DNA of 64,000 nt from Candidatus Rokuibacteriota bacterium (lineage in GTDB: Bacteria; Methylomirabilota; Methylomirabilia; Rokubacteriales; CSP1-6). The position numbers and the translations under genes were made by a program. Location: positions 62,001 through 126,000 of the forward strand of contig QHTE01000061.1 of assembly GCA_003220685.1 (NCBI GenBank), written 5' to 3'. Shown piece by piece: positions 57,469 through 64,000 of the stretch (position 1 is its first letter; each line of letters opens with the position of its first letter). Below the pieces are notes generated by a model. The model made no database searches. It had not been told where the DNA came from and saw nothing but the letters and a program-made list of their open reading frames with translations.

Positions 57469-58582
57469 CCCCTCGAGACGCCGCCGCGGCCCGGTAGACC
57501 GCGGCCGTCTGCGCGACCATCGAGTGCAAGGTGAAGTCGCGGACCACGCGCGCGCGACCCGCCCGCCCCATTCGGCGGCGCCGTTCGGGATCGCCGAGCA
57601 GCGACTCGATGGCGTCGGCGAGCGCCGCCGCGCCCCCGTCGGGCGCCACGAGCAATCCCGTCGTTTCGTGCTCGACGACGTCGCGGTGGCCGGGCACGTC
57701 GGTGGCGACCACGGCGAGGCCGGATGCCATGGCCTCCAGCGGGGCCAGCGGAAGCCCCTCCTTTGACGAAGCGGTCACATAGAGGTCGAAGCTCGCGTAG
57801 ACGCTCGCCTCCCATCCGACCGCCCCGGGACTGACGACGCGCACGCCCAGCTCGGCCGCCAGTCGGTCGATCCGGGCTTTCTCCGGCCCCTCGCCGACCA
57901 GCAGGAGCACCGCCTTCGGGCGCCGCTTCGCCACGAGCGCGAGCGCGTTCACGAGGGCGTCGTGTCGCTTGACGGGATCGAACCGCGCCACGCAGCCGAG
58001 CACGTGATCGTCAGCGGAGAGCCCGAGGCTTTCGCGTTTCGAGACGGGGCGCGCGCCCAGCTCGTCGACGTCGATGCCGTTCACCACCACCGCGCTGCGC
58101 CCGGGGCGGGCCAAACCCAGGCGCAGGGCTTCGGCGTTCTGCGTCTTCGAGACGTTGATCACGGTGTGGGTGATCCGCGCCAGCGCCCGCTCGACCGCCA
58201 GATAGATGGACTGGCCCGCGAGCGAATAGCTCTCGTAGTGGATGCCGTGAAACGTGTGGACGGACGGCACGCCGGCCAGCCTCGCCCCCAGCCGGCCATA
58301 GAGGCCCGCGCCCTTGCCGTGGCTGTGGACCACGTCGGCGCGCGTCTCGCGCACGAGGCGCACGACGCGCCGGAGCGTCGAAGGGAACGCGCCGAGCGAG
58401 TCCACGGCGATCCCGGCGAGCTCGACGCCCACCGTCCTGAGGTCCTCGGCGCACCGCGCGTCCCATGGACCGGCGACCGACGCCTGGAACTCGCTCGCCG
58501 GAAGGTGACGTACGAGATGCAGGACCTGCCGGGGGCCGCCGCCGAGCGCCGTGCTCGTCAAGAGCTGCAGGACGCGAATCAC
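57452..58582 (-). CDS. Glycosyltransferase family 4
   Basis: LTSTALGGGPRQVLHLVRHL, VHTFHGIHYESY, LLLVGEGPEKARIDRL, EGLPLAPLEAMASGLAVVATDVPGHRDVV. Confidence 0.95.
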   Translation of the reverse strand: MIRVLQLLTSTALGGGPRQVLHLVRHLPASEFQASVAGPWDARCAEDLRTVGVELAGIAVDSLGAFPSTLRRVVRLVRETRADVVHSHGKGAGLYGRLGARLAGVPSVHTFHGIHYESYSLAGQSIYLAVERALARITHTVINVSKTQNAEALRLGLARPGRSAVVVNGIDVDELGARPVSKRESLGLSADDHVLGCVARFDPVKRHDALVNALALVAKRRPKAVLLLVGEGPEKARIDRLAAELGVRVVSPGAVGWEASVYASFDLYVTASSKEGLPLAPLEAMASGLAVVATDVPGHRDVVEHETTGLLVAPDGGAAALADAIESLLGDPERRRRMGRAGRARVVRDFTLHSMVAQTAAVYRAAAASRGASRRA

Positions 58583-58797
58583 GCGCGCTCCTTTCGTCGC
58601 CGTTCGCACTCGCGATCCGAGTCCATATAGTAACGTCGCGCGCGCGCTCGCGGCCGGTCAATCGAGCGATGGAGGTCATCGCAAAACATGGTTGACGTCC
58701 ACGCCCCGACGGTCGATCATCCCTGCGATTCGCGATGAGCCCGATCGACCGCACGCTCGACGGATCCGTCGCCCTCTGAGCCTCGAGGAGAGCACCG

Positions 58798-59427
58798 ATG
58801 GCGTCCCCCGCGTTCGTCGCCGCCGATTTCAAGATCTTCGACGTGATGGGCTTCGGGCCGCGCATGGGCGAGATCCGCGCCCGCGTCCGTCCCAAGCTCG
58901 GCGCGTTCGGCGAGAGCCTGTCCTCCTCGGTCGGTCGCTCGGTCGGCAGCCAGGTCTTCGCGCACGTCGCCAAGCACGCGCGGCGTACCGTCAACCCGCC
59001 CCACGATACGTGGGTCGCGTTCGGACCCGACGCGCGCGGCTACAAGAAGCACAGCCACTTCAAGATCGCCGTGTCGCGCAACTGCGTGCGCTTCCTGTTC
59101 GAGGTCGGCCCGGAGCACGCCGACAAGCGGCGCTGGGCGAGCACGTGGAAGAAGAACGCGCCCAAGGTCGGACCGGTCCTTCGGCGGGGGAAGCACCTCG
59201 CGTGGTTCAAGAACGAGCACGACGAGGAGCCGACCTCTCCGCTCTCCGACTTCACGCCCGAGAAGCTCGGCGAGCTGGCCGACGAGCTGACCCGCACGCG
59301 CGTCGGCCAGTTCGTCGTGGGGCGCGCCGTGCCGGCGGAGGAGGCGGCGCGCTGGACGGAGGCGCAGTACCGCTTCGCCGCGCTCGAGACCTTCCGCACC
59401 CTGGCGCCCCTCTACCGGCTGCGGTAG
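58798..59427 (+). CDS. DUF1054 (UPF0637, YktB-like) protein
   Basis: FVAADFKIFDVMGFGPRMGEIRARVRPKL, VAKHARRTVNPPHDTWVAFGPDARGYKKHSHFKIAV. Confidence 0.88.
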   Translation: MASPAFVAADFKIFDVMGFGPRMGEIRARVRPKLGAFGESLSSSVGRSVGSQVFAHVAKHARRTVNPPHDTWVAFGPDARGYKKHSHFKIAVSRNCVRFLFEVGPEHADKRRWASTWKKNAPKVGPVLRRGKHLAWFKNEHDEEPTSPLSDFTPEKLGELADELTRTRVGQFVVGRAVPAEEAARWTEAQYRFAALETFRTLAPLYRLR

Positions 59428-59429
59428 GC

Positions 59430-60074
59430 GTGGAAACCCGCGCCGTCATCTTCGACATGGACGGCGTGCTGATCGATTCCGGCGTGCATCACCGAGCGGC
59501 CTGGCGCGCGCTGCTCGACGAGCTGGGCGTGGCTCCCGCCGCGGCCGACACCTGGCGGCTCACGATCGGCCGCCCGAGCGTCGAGGCCGTGCCGCTGCTT
59601 CTGGGCCGCGCGACGTCGTGGGCCGAGGCGCAGCGCCTGGCCGCGCGCAAGCAGGAGCACTACCGGCGCCTCGCCGCCGGCGGGCCGGCCCTCGTCCGCG
59701 GCGTCGTCGAGTTCGTGGCCGACCTCGTCGAGCGCCGGGTGCCGCGCGCGGTCGCCACCTCGGCCTCGCGGCACGACGTCGACGGGCTCCTGACCCGGGC
59801 CGGCCTGCGCGACCGCTTCGAGGTCGTCGCCGCCGCCGAGGACGTGAGCCGGGGCAAGCCCGATCCCGAGGTCTATCTGCTCGCGGCCCGACGCCTCGGT
59901 GTCGCGCCCGCGCAGTGCCTGGTCTTCGAGGATGCGGTGGTCGGCGTGCAGGCCGCGCGAAGCGCCGGCATGCGGGCCATTGGCGTGAGCACCGCCCACA
60001 CCGAGACCGAGCTTCGCGCCGCCGGCGCCGAGCGCGCCGTCGAGGACTTCGAGGGAGTGACATGGCCAGCGTGA
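59430..60074 (+). CDS. HAD-superfamily phosphatase / beta-phosphoglucomutase-like
   Basis: AVIFDMDGVLIDSGVHHRAAW, GKPDPEVYLLAARRLGV, VFEDAVVGVQAARSAGM. Confidence 0.94.
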   Translation: METRAVIFDMDGVLIDSGVHHRAAWRALLDELGVAPAAADTWRLTIGRPSVEAVPLLLGRATSWAEAQRLAARKQEHYRRLAAGGPALVRGVVEFVADLVERRVPRAVATSASRHDVDGLLTRAGLRDRFEVVAAAEDVSRGKPDPEVYLLAARRLGVAPAQCLVFEDAVVGVQAARSAGMRAIGVSTAHTETELRAAGAERAVEDFEGVTWPA

Positions 60075-60670
60075 GCACGTCCGAATTCTGGACCGATCTG
60101 TACGCGCGCGGAGGCGACGGGTGGGAGATCCGCGAGCCAGCGCCGCCGCTCGTCGAGTTCATGGACCGCACGCCGCTGGAACCGGGACGCGTCGCCGTGC
60201 CGGGCTGCGGCCGCGGCCACGACGTGCGCTTCCTGGCCCGCCACGGCTTCACCGCGGTCGGCATCGACTTTTCGCCCACCGCCATCGCCGAGGCCCGCGC
60301 GCTCGCGAAGACCGACAACGTCGCCGCCGAGTTCGTCGAGCGCGATCTGTTCACGCTCGGCGGCGACTACGCGCGCGCCTTCGACGGCGTCTGGGAGTAC
60401 TCGTGCTTCTGCGCCATCGACCCCGGGCGGCGCGCGGAGTACGTGCGGACGATGGGCGCGATCCTCAAGCCGGGTGGCTGGCTGCTCGCGTGCTTCTTTC
60501 CGCTGCGACGGCGCGCCGCCGGCCCGCCGTTCCCGGTCTCCGAGCGCGAGGTGCGCCGGATGTTCGCGCCCGGATTCCGGATCGAGCGCGCCTACCCGCC
60601 GCGCTCCGTGAGGGCGCGCCAGGGGCAGGAGTGGATGGTCCTGCTGCGCCGGGTCAACGCGCCCGCGTGA
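60062..60670 (+). CDS. Thiopurine S-methyltransferase-like SAM methyltransferase
   Basis: WTDLYARGGDGWEI, VAVPGCGRGHDVRFLARHGFTAVGIDFSPTAI, EYSCFCAIDP. Confidence 0.9.
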   Translation: MASVSTSEFWTDLYARGGDGWEIREPAPPLVEFMDRTPLEPGRVAVPGCGRGHDVRFLARHGFTAVGIDFSPTAIAEARALAKTDNVAAEFVERDLFTLGGDYARAFDGVWEYSCFCAIDPGRRAEYVRTMGAILKPGGWLLACFFPLRRRAAGPPFPVSEREVRRMFAPGFRIERAYPPRSVRARQGQEWMVLLRRVNAPA

Positions 60671-60718
60671 GTCGTCGGCCGCCTGTGCTACCGTACGACC
60701 GACACGGGTGCCCGAGCA

Positions 60719-61609
60719 ATGGCTGACAAAGAGCCCTCCAGAGCGGCGCTGGAGCTGGCCGCGCAGGTCGAGCGAGACGGCGGGCGGGTCCTGGCCACGT
60801 ACCAGGAGCCCGTCGGCGATCACTGGCAGATTTTCTGTCTGCTGCCGCGCGCCCGGTGCGAGGCGAGCCCATACCAGCGCGACCTCTCGCCGACTCACGT
60901 CAAGCGGCTCACCGAGTCGATCAAGCGCCTCGACCGCTTCGTGGACCCGATCGTCGCGATCTCGCCGCGGCCGGGCGTCTACTGGACGCCGAACGGCAAT
61001 CACCGCCGCGCCGTCCTCGACAAGCTGAAGACCGATTTCGTTCCGGTCATCCTGGTCGTCGAGCCGGAGATGCTCTTCGAGGTGCTCCCCCTCAACGTGG
61101 AGAAAGCCCACAACCTGAAGGAGAAGTCGCTCGAGGTCATCCGAATGTACCGCGCGCTCGTGAAGGATGAGCCGGACACCACCGAGGAGAAGTGGGCCTC
61201 GCAGTTCGAGTCGCCGCACTTCATCACGCTCGGCCTCCTCTACGAGGAGAACAAGCGGTTCGCAGGCGGCGCCTTCGCGCCGATCCTCCGGCGGGTCGAC
61301 AAGTTCCTGAAGCAGACCTTGCCGAAGGGCATCGACTCGAGGGCGGAGCGCGCCGACATGGTCCGCGCCGCCGACGCCGCGCTCGCGGTGGCCGTCGCCA
61401 AGATCAAGAAGCGAGGGATCAACCACCCCTACGTGAAGAATTACCTCCTGGCGCGCACGACCCCGCTCACGCGCGCGCGGAAGACGCTGCCGTCGTTCGA
61501 GCAGACCTTCAAGAAGCTCTGCGAGAACCTCGAGGAGTTCGACGTGAGCAAGGTCCGCTACGACGAGATCCAACGCTCCGCGATCATGTCCGCCCCGACC
61601 TCGGACTAG
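60719..61609 (+). CDS. Orphan ParB N-terminal-domain-like protein
   Basis: SPYQRDLSPTHVKRLTESIKRLDRFVDPIVAI...YWTPNGNHRRAVLDKLKTDFVPVIL resembles ParB/Srx-type boxes. Confidence 0.75.
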   Translation: MADKEPSRAALELAAQVERDGGRVLATYQEPVGDHWQIFCLLPRARCEASPYQRDLSPTHVKRLTESIKRLDRFVDPIVAISPRPGVYWTPNGNHRRAVLDKLKTDFVPVILVVEPEMLFEVLPLNVEKAHNLKEKSLEVIRMYRALVKDEPDTTEEKWASQFESPHFITLGLLYEENKRFAGGAFAPILRRVDKFLKQTLPKGIDSRAERADMVRAADAALAVAVAKIKKRGINHPYVKNYLLARTTPLTRARKTLPSFEQTFKKLCENLEEFDVSKVRYDEIQRSAIMSAPTSD

Positions 61610-61612
61610 CTC

Positions 61613-62317
61613 ATGACCGCTCTCGCCGGCCGCGTCGCGGTCGTCACCGGCGGCACCGGAGCGCTCGGACAGGCGGTCACCCTGCGGCTCCTCACCGACG
61701 GCGCGATCGTCGCCGTGCCGTACGCGGTCGAGGACGAGCGGAAGCGGCTGATCGAGCGGGTCGCCGCCGCCGACCACCAGCGGCTCATCTTGAAGGCGGC
61801 GGACGTGATCGACGTCAGGGCGATGGCCGCGTTCGCCGACGGTGTCGTCGCCGCCCGGGGCAAGATCGACATCCTGGTGGCCGGCGTCGGCGGCTTTGCC
61901 GGAGGCTCGCTCCTCGAGACGGATCTCGAGACCTGGACGCGCATGCTCGATCTCAACCTGACCAGCGTCTTCAGCGCCGCGAAGGCCGTGGTCCCTGCGA
62001 TGATGCGGGCTCGCTATGGCCGGGTCGTCGTCGTGGCCTCCCGCGCCGTGGTGCCCCCTGCCGGCGGGTGCATCGCCTACACCGTCGCCAAGGCCGGAGC
62101 GATCGCGTTCACGCAGGCGCTTTCGCAGGAAACGCATGCCCACGGGATCACCGTCAACGCGGTGCTGCCGAGCACCATGGACACCCCGGCGAACCGCGCG
62201 GCGATGCCGGACAGCGACCGCAAGGGATGGGTGCCGGTGGAGGCCGTCGCCGATGCGATCGCCGTGCTGGCGCGCGAGACATCCGCCCACGTCACGGGGA
62301 CCCTGCTGGCGATCTGA
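61613..62317 (+). CDS. SDR family oxidoreductase
   Basis: RVAVVTGGTGALGQAVTLRLL, VAGVGGFAGG, YTVAKAGAIAFTQALSQE. Confidence 0.94.
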   Translation: MTALAGRVAVVTGGTGALGQAVTLRLLTDGAIVAVPYAVEDERKRLIERVAAADHQRLILKAADVIDVRAMAAFADGVVAARGKIDILVAGVGGFAGGSLLETDLETWTRMLDLNLTSVFSAAKAVVPAMMRARYGRVVVVASRAVVPPAGGCIAYTVAKAGAIAFTQALSQETHAHGITVNAVLPSTMDTPANRAAMPDSDRKGWVPVEAVADAIAVLARETSAHVTGTLLAI

Positions 62318-62457
62318 AGGGCCCGGCGTCGGGGGGCCTGGAGCGTCCGGAAAACCCCGCCCGGGAGGGGCTCCCTCGCCGTAAACGATCGGATACCGCA
62401 TCCGTCCAATCAATCAGTGGTTTTGTGCGGTCAGATTCCGAGCCACGGGAGGGACCG

Positions 62458-62958
62458 ATGAAGCCCCTGACGACGATGGCGACGGCAGCGGTAATTCTGG
62501 CGCTGGGCTACGGCGCCGCAGACGCCCAGAACGGGCGCGCGATCAGACAGGACCAGCAGGATGTTCGCCAGGACCGCCGAGAGCTCCACCGGGACACTCG
62601 CGATATCCGCCAGGACCGGCGCGAGCTGGCGGGCGATCGGCGCGAGCTCAGCCAGGACATCAAGGCCGGGCGCGCCGACGAGGTGAAGCAGGACCGCGCG
62701 GAGATCCGCGGCGACCGGCGCGATCTCAACCGCGATCGGCGCGACCTCCGCAACGATCAGGCCGTCAGGCGGGGCCACCAGGACGTTCGCCAGGATCGAC
62801 GCGAGCTCGCGCGCGACAACCGCGATATCCGCCAGGACCGGCGCGAGCTCGCGGGCGACCGCCGGGAGCTGCGTGAGGACCTCCGCGATCGGCGCGACGA
62901 CCGCCGCGACCTTCGCCAGGATCAACGCGAGCTGGCGCGCGACGAGAGGAGTCGGTAG
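62458..62958 (+). CDS. Secreted Arg/Asp-rich repeat protein
   Basis: Signal peptide MKPLTTMATAAVILALGYGAADAQ, then repeated RQDRRELARD/RDIRQDRRELAGDRREL units; GGGAGGG RBS upstream. Confidence 0.8.
   Translation: MKPLTTMATAAVILALGYGAADAQNGRAIRQDQQDVRQDRRELHRDTRDIRQDRRELAGDRRELSQDIKAGRADEVKQDRAEIRGDRRDLNRDRRDLRNDQAVRRGHQDVRQDRRELARDNRDIRQDRRELAGDRRELREDLRDRRDDRRDLRQDQRELARDERSR
62560..62658 (+). repeat. Direct repeat copy 1 (about 99 bp) inside the Arg/Asp-rich gene
   Basis: Matches 62782-62880 at a 222 bp offset; includes identical 29-mer CGCGATATCCGCCAGGACCGGCGCGAGCT. Confidence 0.85.
62782..62880 (+). repeat. Direct repeat copy 2 (about 99 bp) inside the Arg/Asp-rich gene
   Basis: See copy 1 at 62560-62658. 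Confidence 0.85.
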
Positions 62959-63025
62959 CAGCCGGCAACACTTGCCGCCGGACCGTCAGGAGTGACAAGG
63001 TGAAGGGTGAAGGGACACCAGGCGA

Positions 63026-63589
63026 GTGGAGCCCGCGGACGAAGCGCTCTGTGAGCGCGTGGCCAGGCGAGACGAGGCGGCGTTCGACCTCCTCGTGTCG
63101 CGCTATCAGGAGCGAGCGTATCGTCTCGCCTGGTCGATCCTCCGGAACGCCGAGGACGCGCGCGACGTCTCGCAGGAGGCCTTCATCCGGCTGCACGAGA
63201 TGGCGGGGAGCTTTCGTGGACGGTCGAAGTTCTCGACGTGGTTCTATCGGATCCTGGTCAACCTCTGTCTGGACCACAAGCGCAAGCACAAGTGGTGGAA
63301 GCTGTGGGTCCGGGACGACGACGACGATCGGGCCGAGACGATCCTCGACCGGCAACCGGCGCCGGTCAACGATCCGGTGGACAAGCTGAGCCGGGACGAG
63401 ACTTTGAAGGCGCTGGGGTCCGCCGTAGATCGGCTGGCCCCGCGCCAGCGGGCGGCGGTACTGCTCAGGGTTCAGGAGGACATGGCGACATACGATATCG
63501 CCCGGGTGCTCAAGTGCTCCGAGGCGACCGTGCGCGTCCACCTGCACCGCGCGCTCGCGACCCTGAAGAAGACGGTGGAGAAGCGCTGA
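63026..63589 (+). CDS. RNA polymerase ECF-type sigma-70 factor
   Basis: DEAAFDLLVSRYQERAYRLAWSILRNAEDARDVSQEAFIRLHEMAGSFRGRSKFSTWFYRILVNLCLD; region 4 LPPRQRAAVLLRVQEDMATYDIARVLKCSEATVRVHLHRAL (first residues read LAPRQR). Confidence 0.95.
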   Translation: MEPADEALCERVARRDEAAFDLLVSRYQERAYRLAWSILRNAEDARDVSQEAFIRLHEMAGSFRGRSKFSTWFYRILVNLCLDHKRKHKWWKLWVRDDDDDRAETILDRQPAPVNDPVDKLSRDETLKALGSAVDRLAPRQRAAVLLRVQEDMATYDIARVLKCSEATVRVHLHRALATLKKTVEKR

Positions 63590-63590
63590 C

Positions 63591-64000
63591 ATGGCGAGGC
63601 ATCCGGACGACGACCTGGTTCCCTACCTCCGAGGCGAGCTTTCCCCGGCAGAGCGCGAGCGTGTCGCGCGGCATCTCGAGGAATGTCCGGACTGCCGGCA
63701 GGACACCGAGCTGCTCCGCGACCTTCTGGGCAATCTCGCTCACGCGATCGGGCAGCCGCCCGCGGTGAGCTGGGCCCGCTATCGCGCCGAGCTACGCGAC
63801 AAGCTCGACGCTCGACGCCAGCGGATCGGCTGGTGGCGGCGTCCGATGCCGCTCGCGCTCTCGGCGAGCCTCGCCGGCGTCCTGCTGCTGCTCGCGGTGT
63901 GGGGCGGCCGCGAGCTCTCGAGGAGTGGCGACCCGATCGGTCCGGACGAAGTGGTCATGGGCCAGGAGTTCGGCCTGCTCCAGGACCTTCGCACCGTCGA
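63591..64000 (+). CDS. Zinc-finger anti-sigma factor (3' truncated by window end)
   Basis: Translated by eye (absent from the ORF track because it has no stop): MARHPDDDLVPYLRGELSPAERERVARHLEECPDCRQDTELL...; HxxxCxxC motif and one TM segment. Confidence 0.88.
   Translation, partial: MARHPDDDLVPYLRGELSPAERERVARHLEECPDCRQDTELLRDLLGNLAHAIGQPPAVSWARYRAELRDKLDARRQRIGWWRRPMPLALSASLAGVLLLLAVWGGRELSRSGDPIGPDEVVMGQEFGLLQDLRTV

Noticed and set aside
60719-61609. Plasmid/chromosome partition ParB or evidence of an integrated plasmid
   Set aside because: No ParA, no visible HTH, no parS-like repeats or other plasmid genes nearby.
62320-62370. GC-rich inverted segment (CCCCGCCCGGGAGGGG) as a Rho-independent terminator
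   Set aside because: Short imperfect stem and no T-run; not enough to call.
59873-62413. Minus-strand 846-aa ORF
   Set aside because: Antisense to HAD, TPMT-like, ParB-like and SDR genes with clear motifs; GC-bias artefact.
62560-62880. Possible CRISPR or intergenic tandem repeat
   Set aside because: Repeats lie inside a coding frame, keep the frame (222 bp offset) and are imperfect; no spacer pattern.
62431-62925. Minus-strand 164-aa hydrophobic repeat ORF (ELAPVLADIA...)
   Set aside because: Exact antisense of the Arg/Asp repeat gene; the plus strand has the signal peptide and RBS.
1-64000. Mobile-element or prophage content
   Set aside because: No transposase, integrase, phage structural gene, terminal inverted repeat or tRNA attachment site was recognised by eye.

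Overview
This is a 64 kb high-GC bacterial chromosomal window. The codon bias and gene mix suggest a Rokubacteria/Methylomirabilota- or deltaproteobacteria-like genome, but that is low-certainty inference. Most of it is a large surface-glycan locus on the minus strand (about 6.1-52 kb and 56-58.6 kb). The main parts are: (i) an acyl-CoA ligase, MFS transporter, enoyl-CoA hydratase, MDR oxidoreductase and Tat-type amidase at the left end; (ii) an MBOAT/SGNH O-acetylation pair, O-antigen ligase-like protein, WbaP-like polyprenyl glycosylphosphotransferase, and many GT4/GT2 enzymes and methyltransferases; (iii) a 17-gene, almost gapless minus-strand run (41420 down to 23373). It starts with a MarR/EPS-type winged-helix + Rossmann regulator and encodes an MsbA-like ABC transporter, a Maf/MptE-like DUF115 protein, a B12-binding radical SAM protein, a polysaccharide deacetylase and a nonulosonic-acid pathway (NeuA/NeuB/NeuC/NeuD-like, CBS-fused nucleotidyltransferase, LegC-like aminotransferase); (iv) a second minus-strand run (52048 down to 43367) that contains what looks like a split Rieske oxygenase, with the Rieske domain and the mononuclear-iron domain encoded by two overlapping genes; (v) YjbQ, a peptide-type ABC transporter and a BFD-like mini-ferredoxin; (vi) a plus-strand right end with DUF1054, HAD, TPMT-like methyltransferase, an orphan ParB-like protein, SDR, an Arg/Asp repeat protein, and an ECF sigma/anti-sigma pair truncated by the window end. 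The best candidates for undescribed biology are the self-regulated nonulosonate operon with a palindromic operator over its promoter, the split Rieske oxygenase, and a two-gene plus-strand island (21918-23385) of unrecognised beta-rich proteins with its own promoter. No tRNA, rRNA, CRISPR array or IS element was recognised. All family calls are by eye from motifs; no database search was run.
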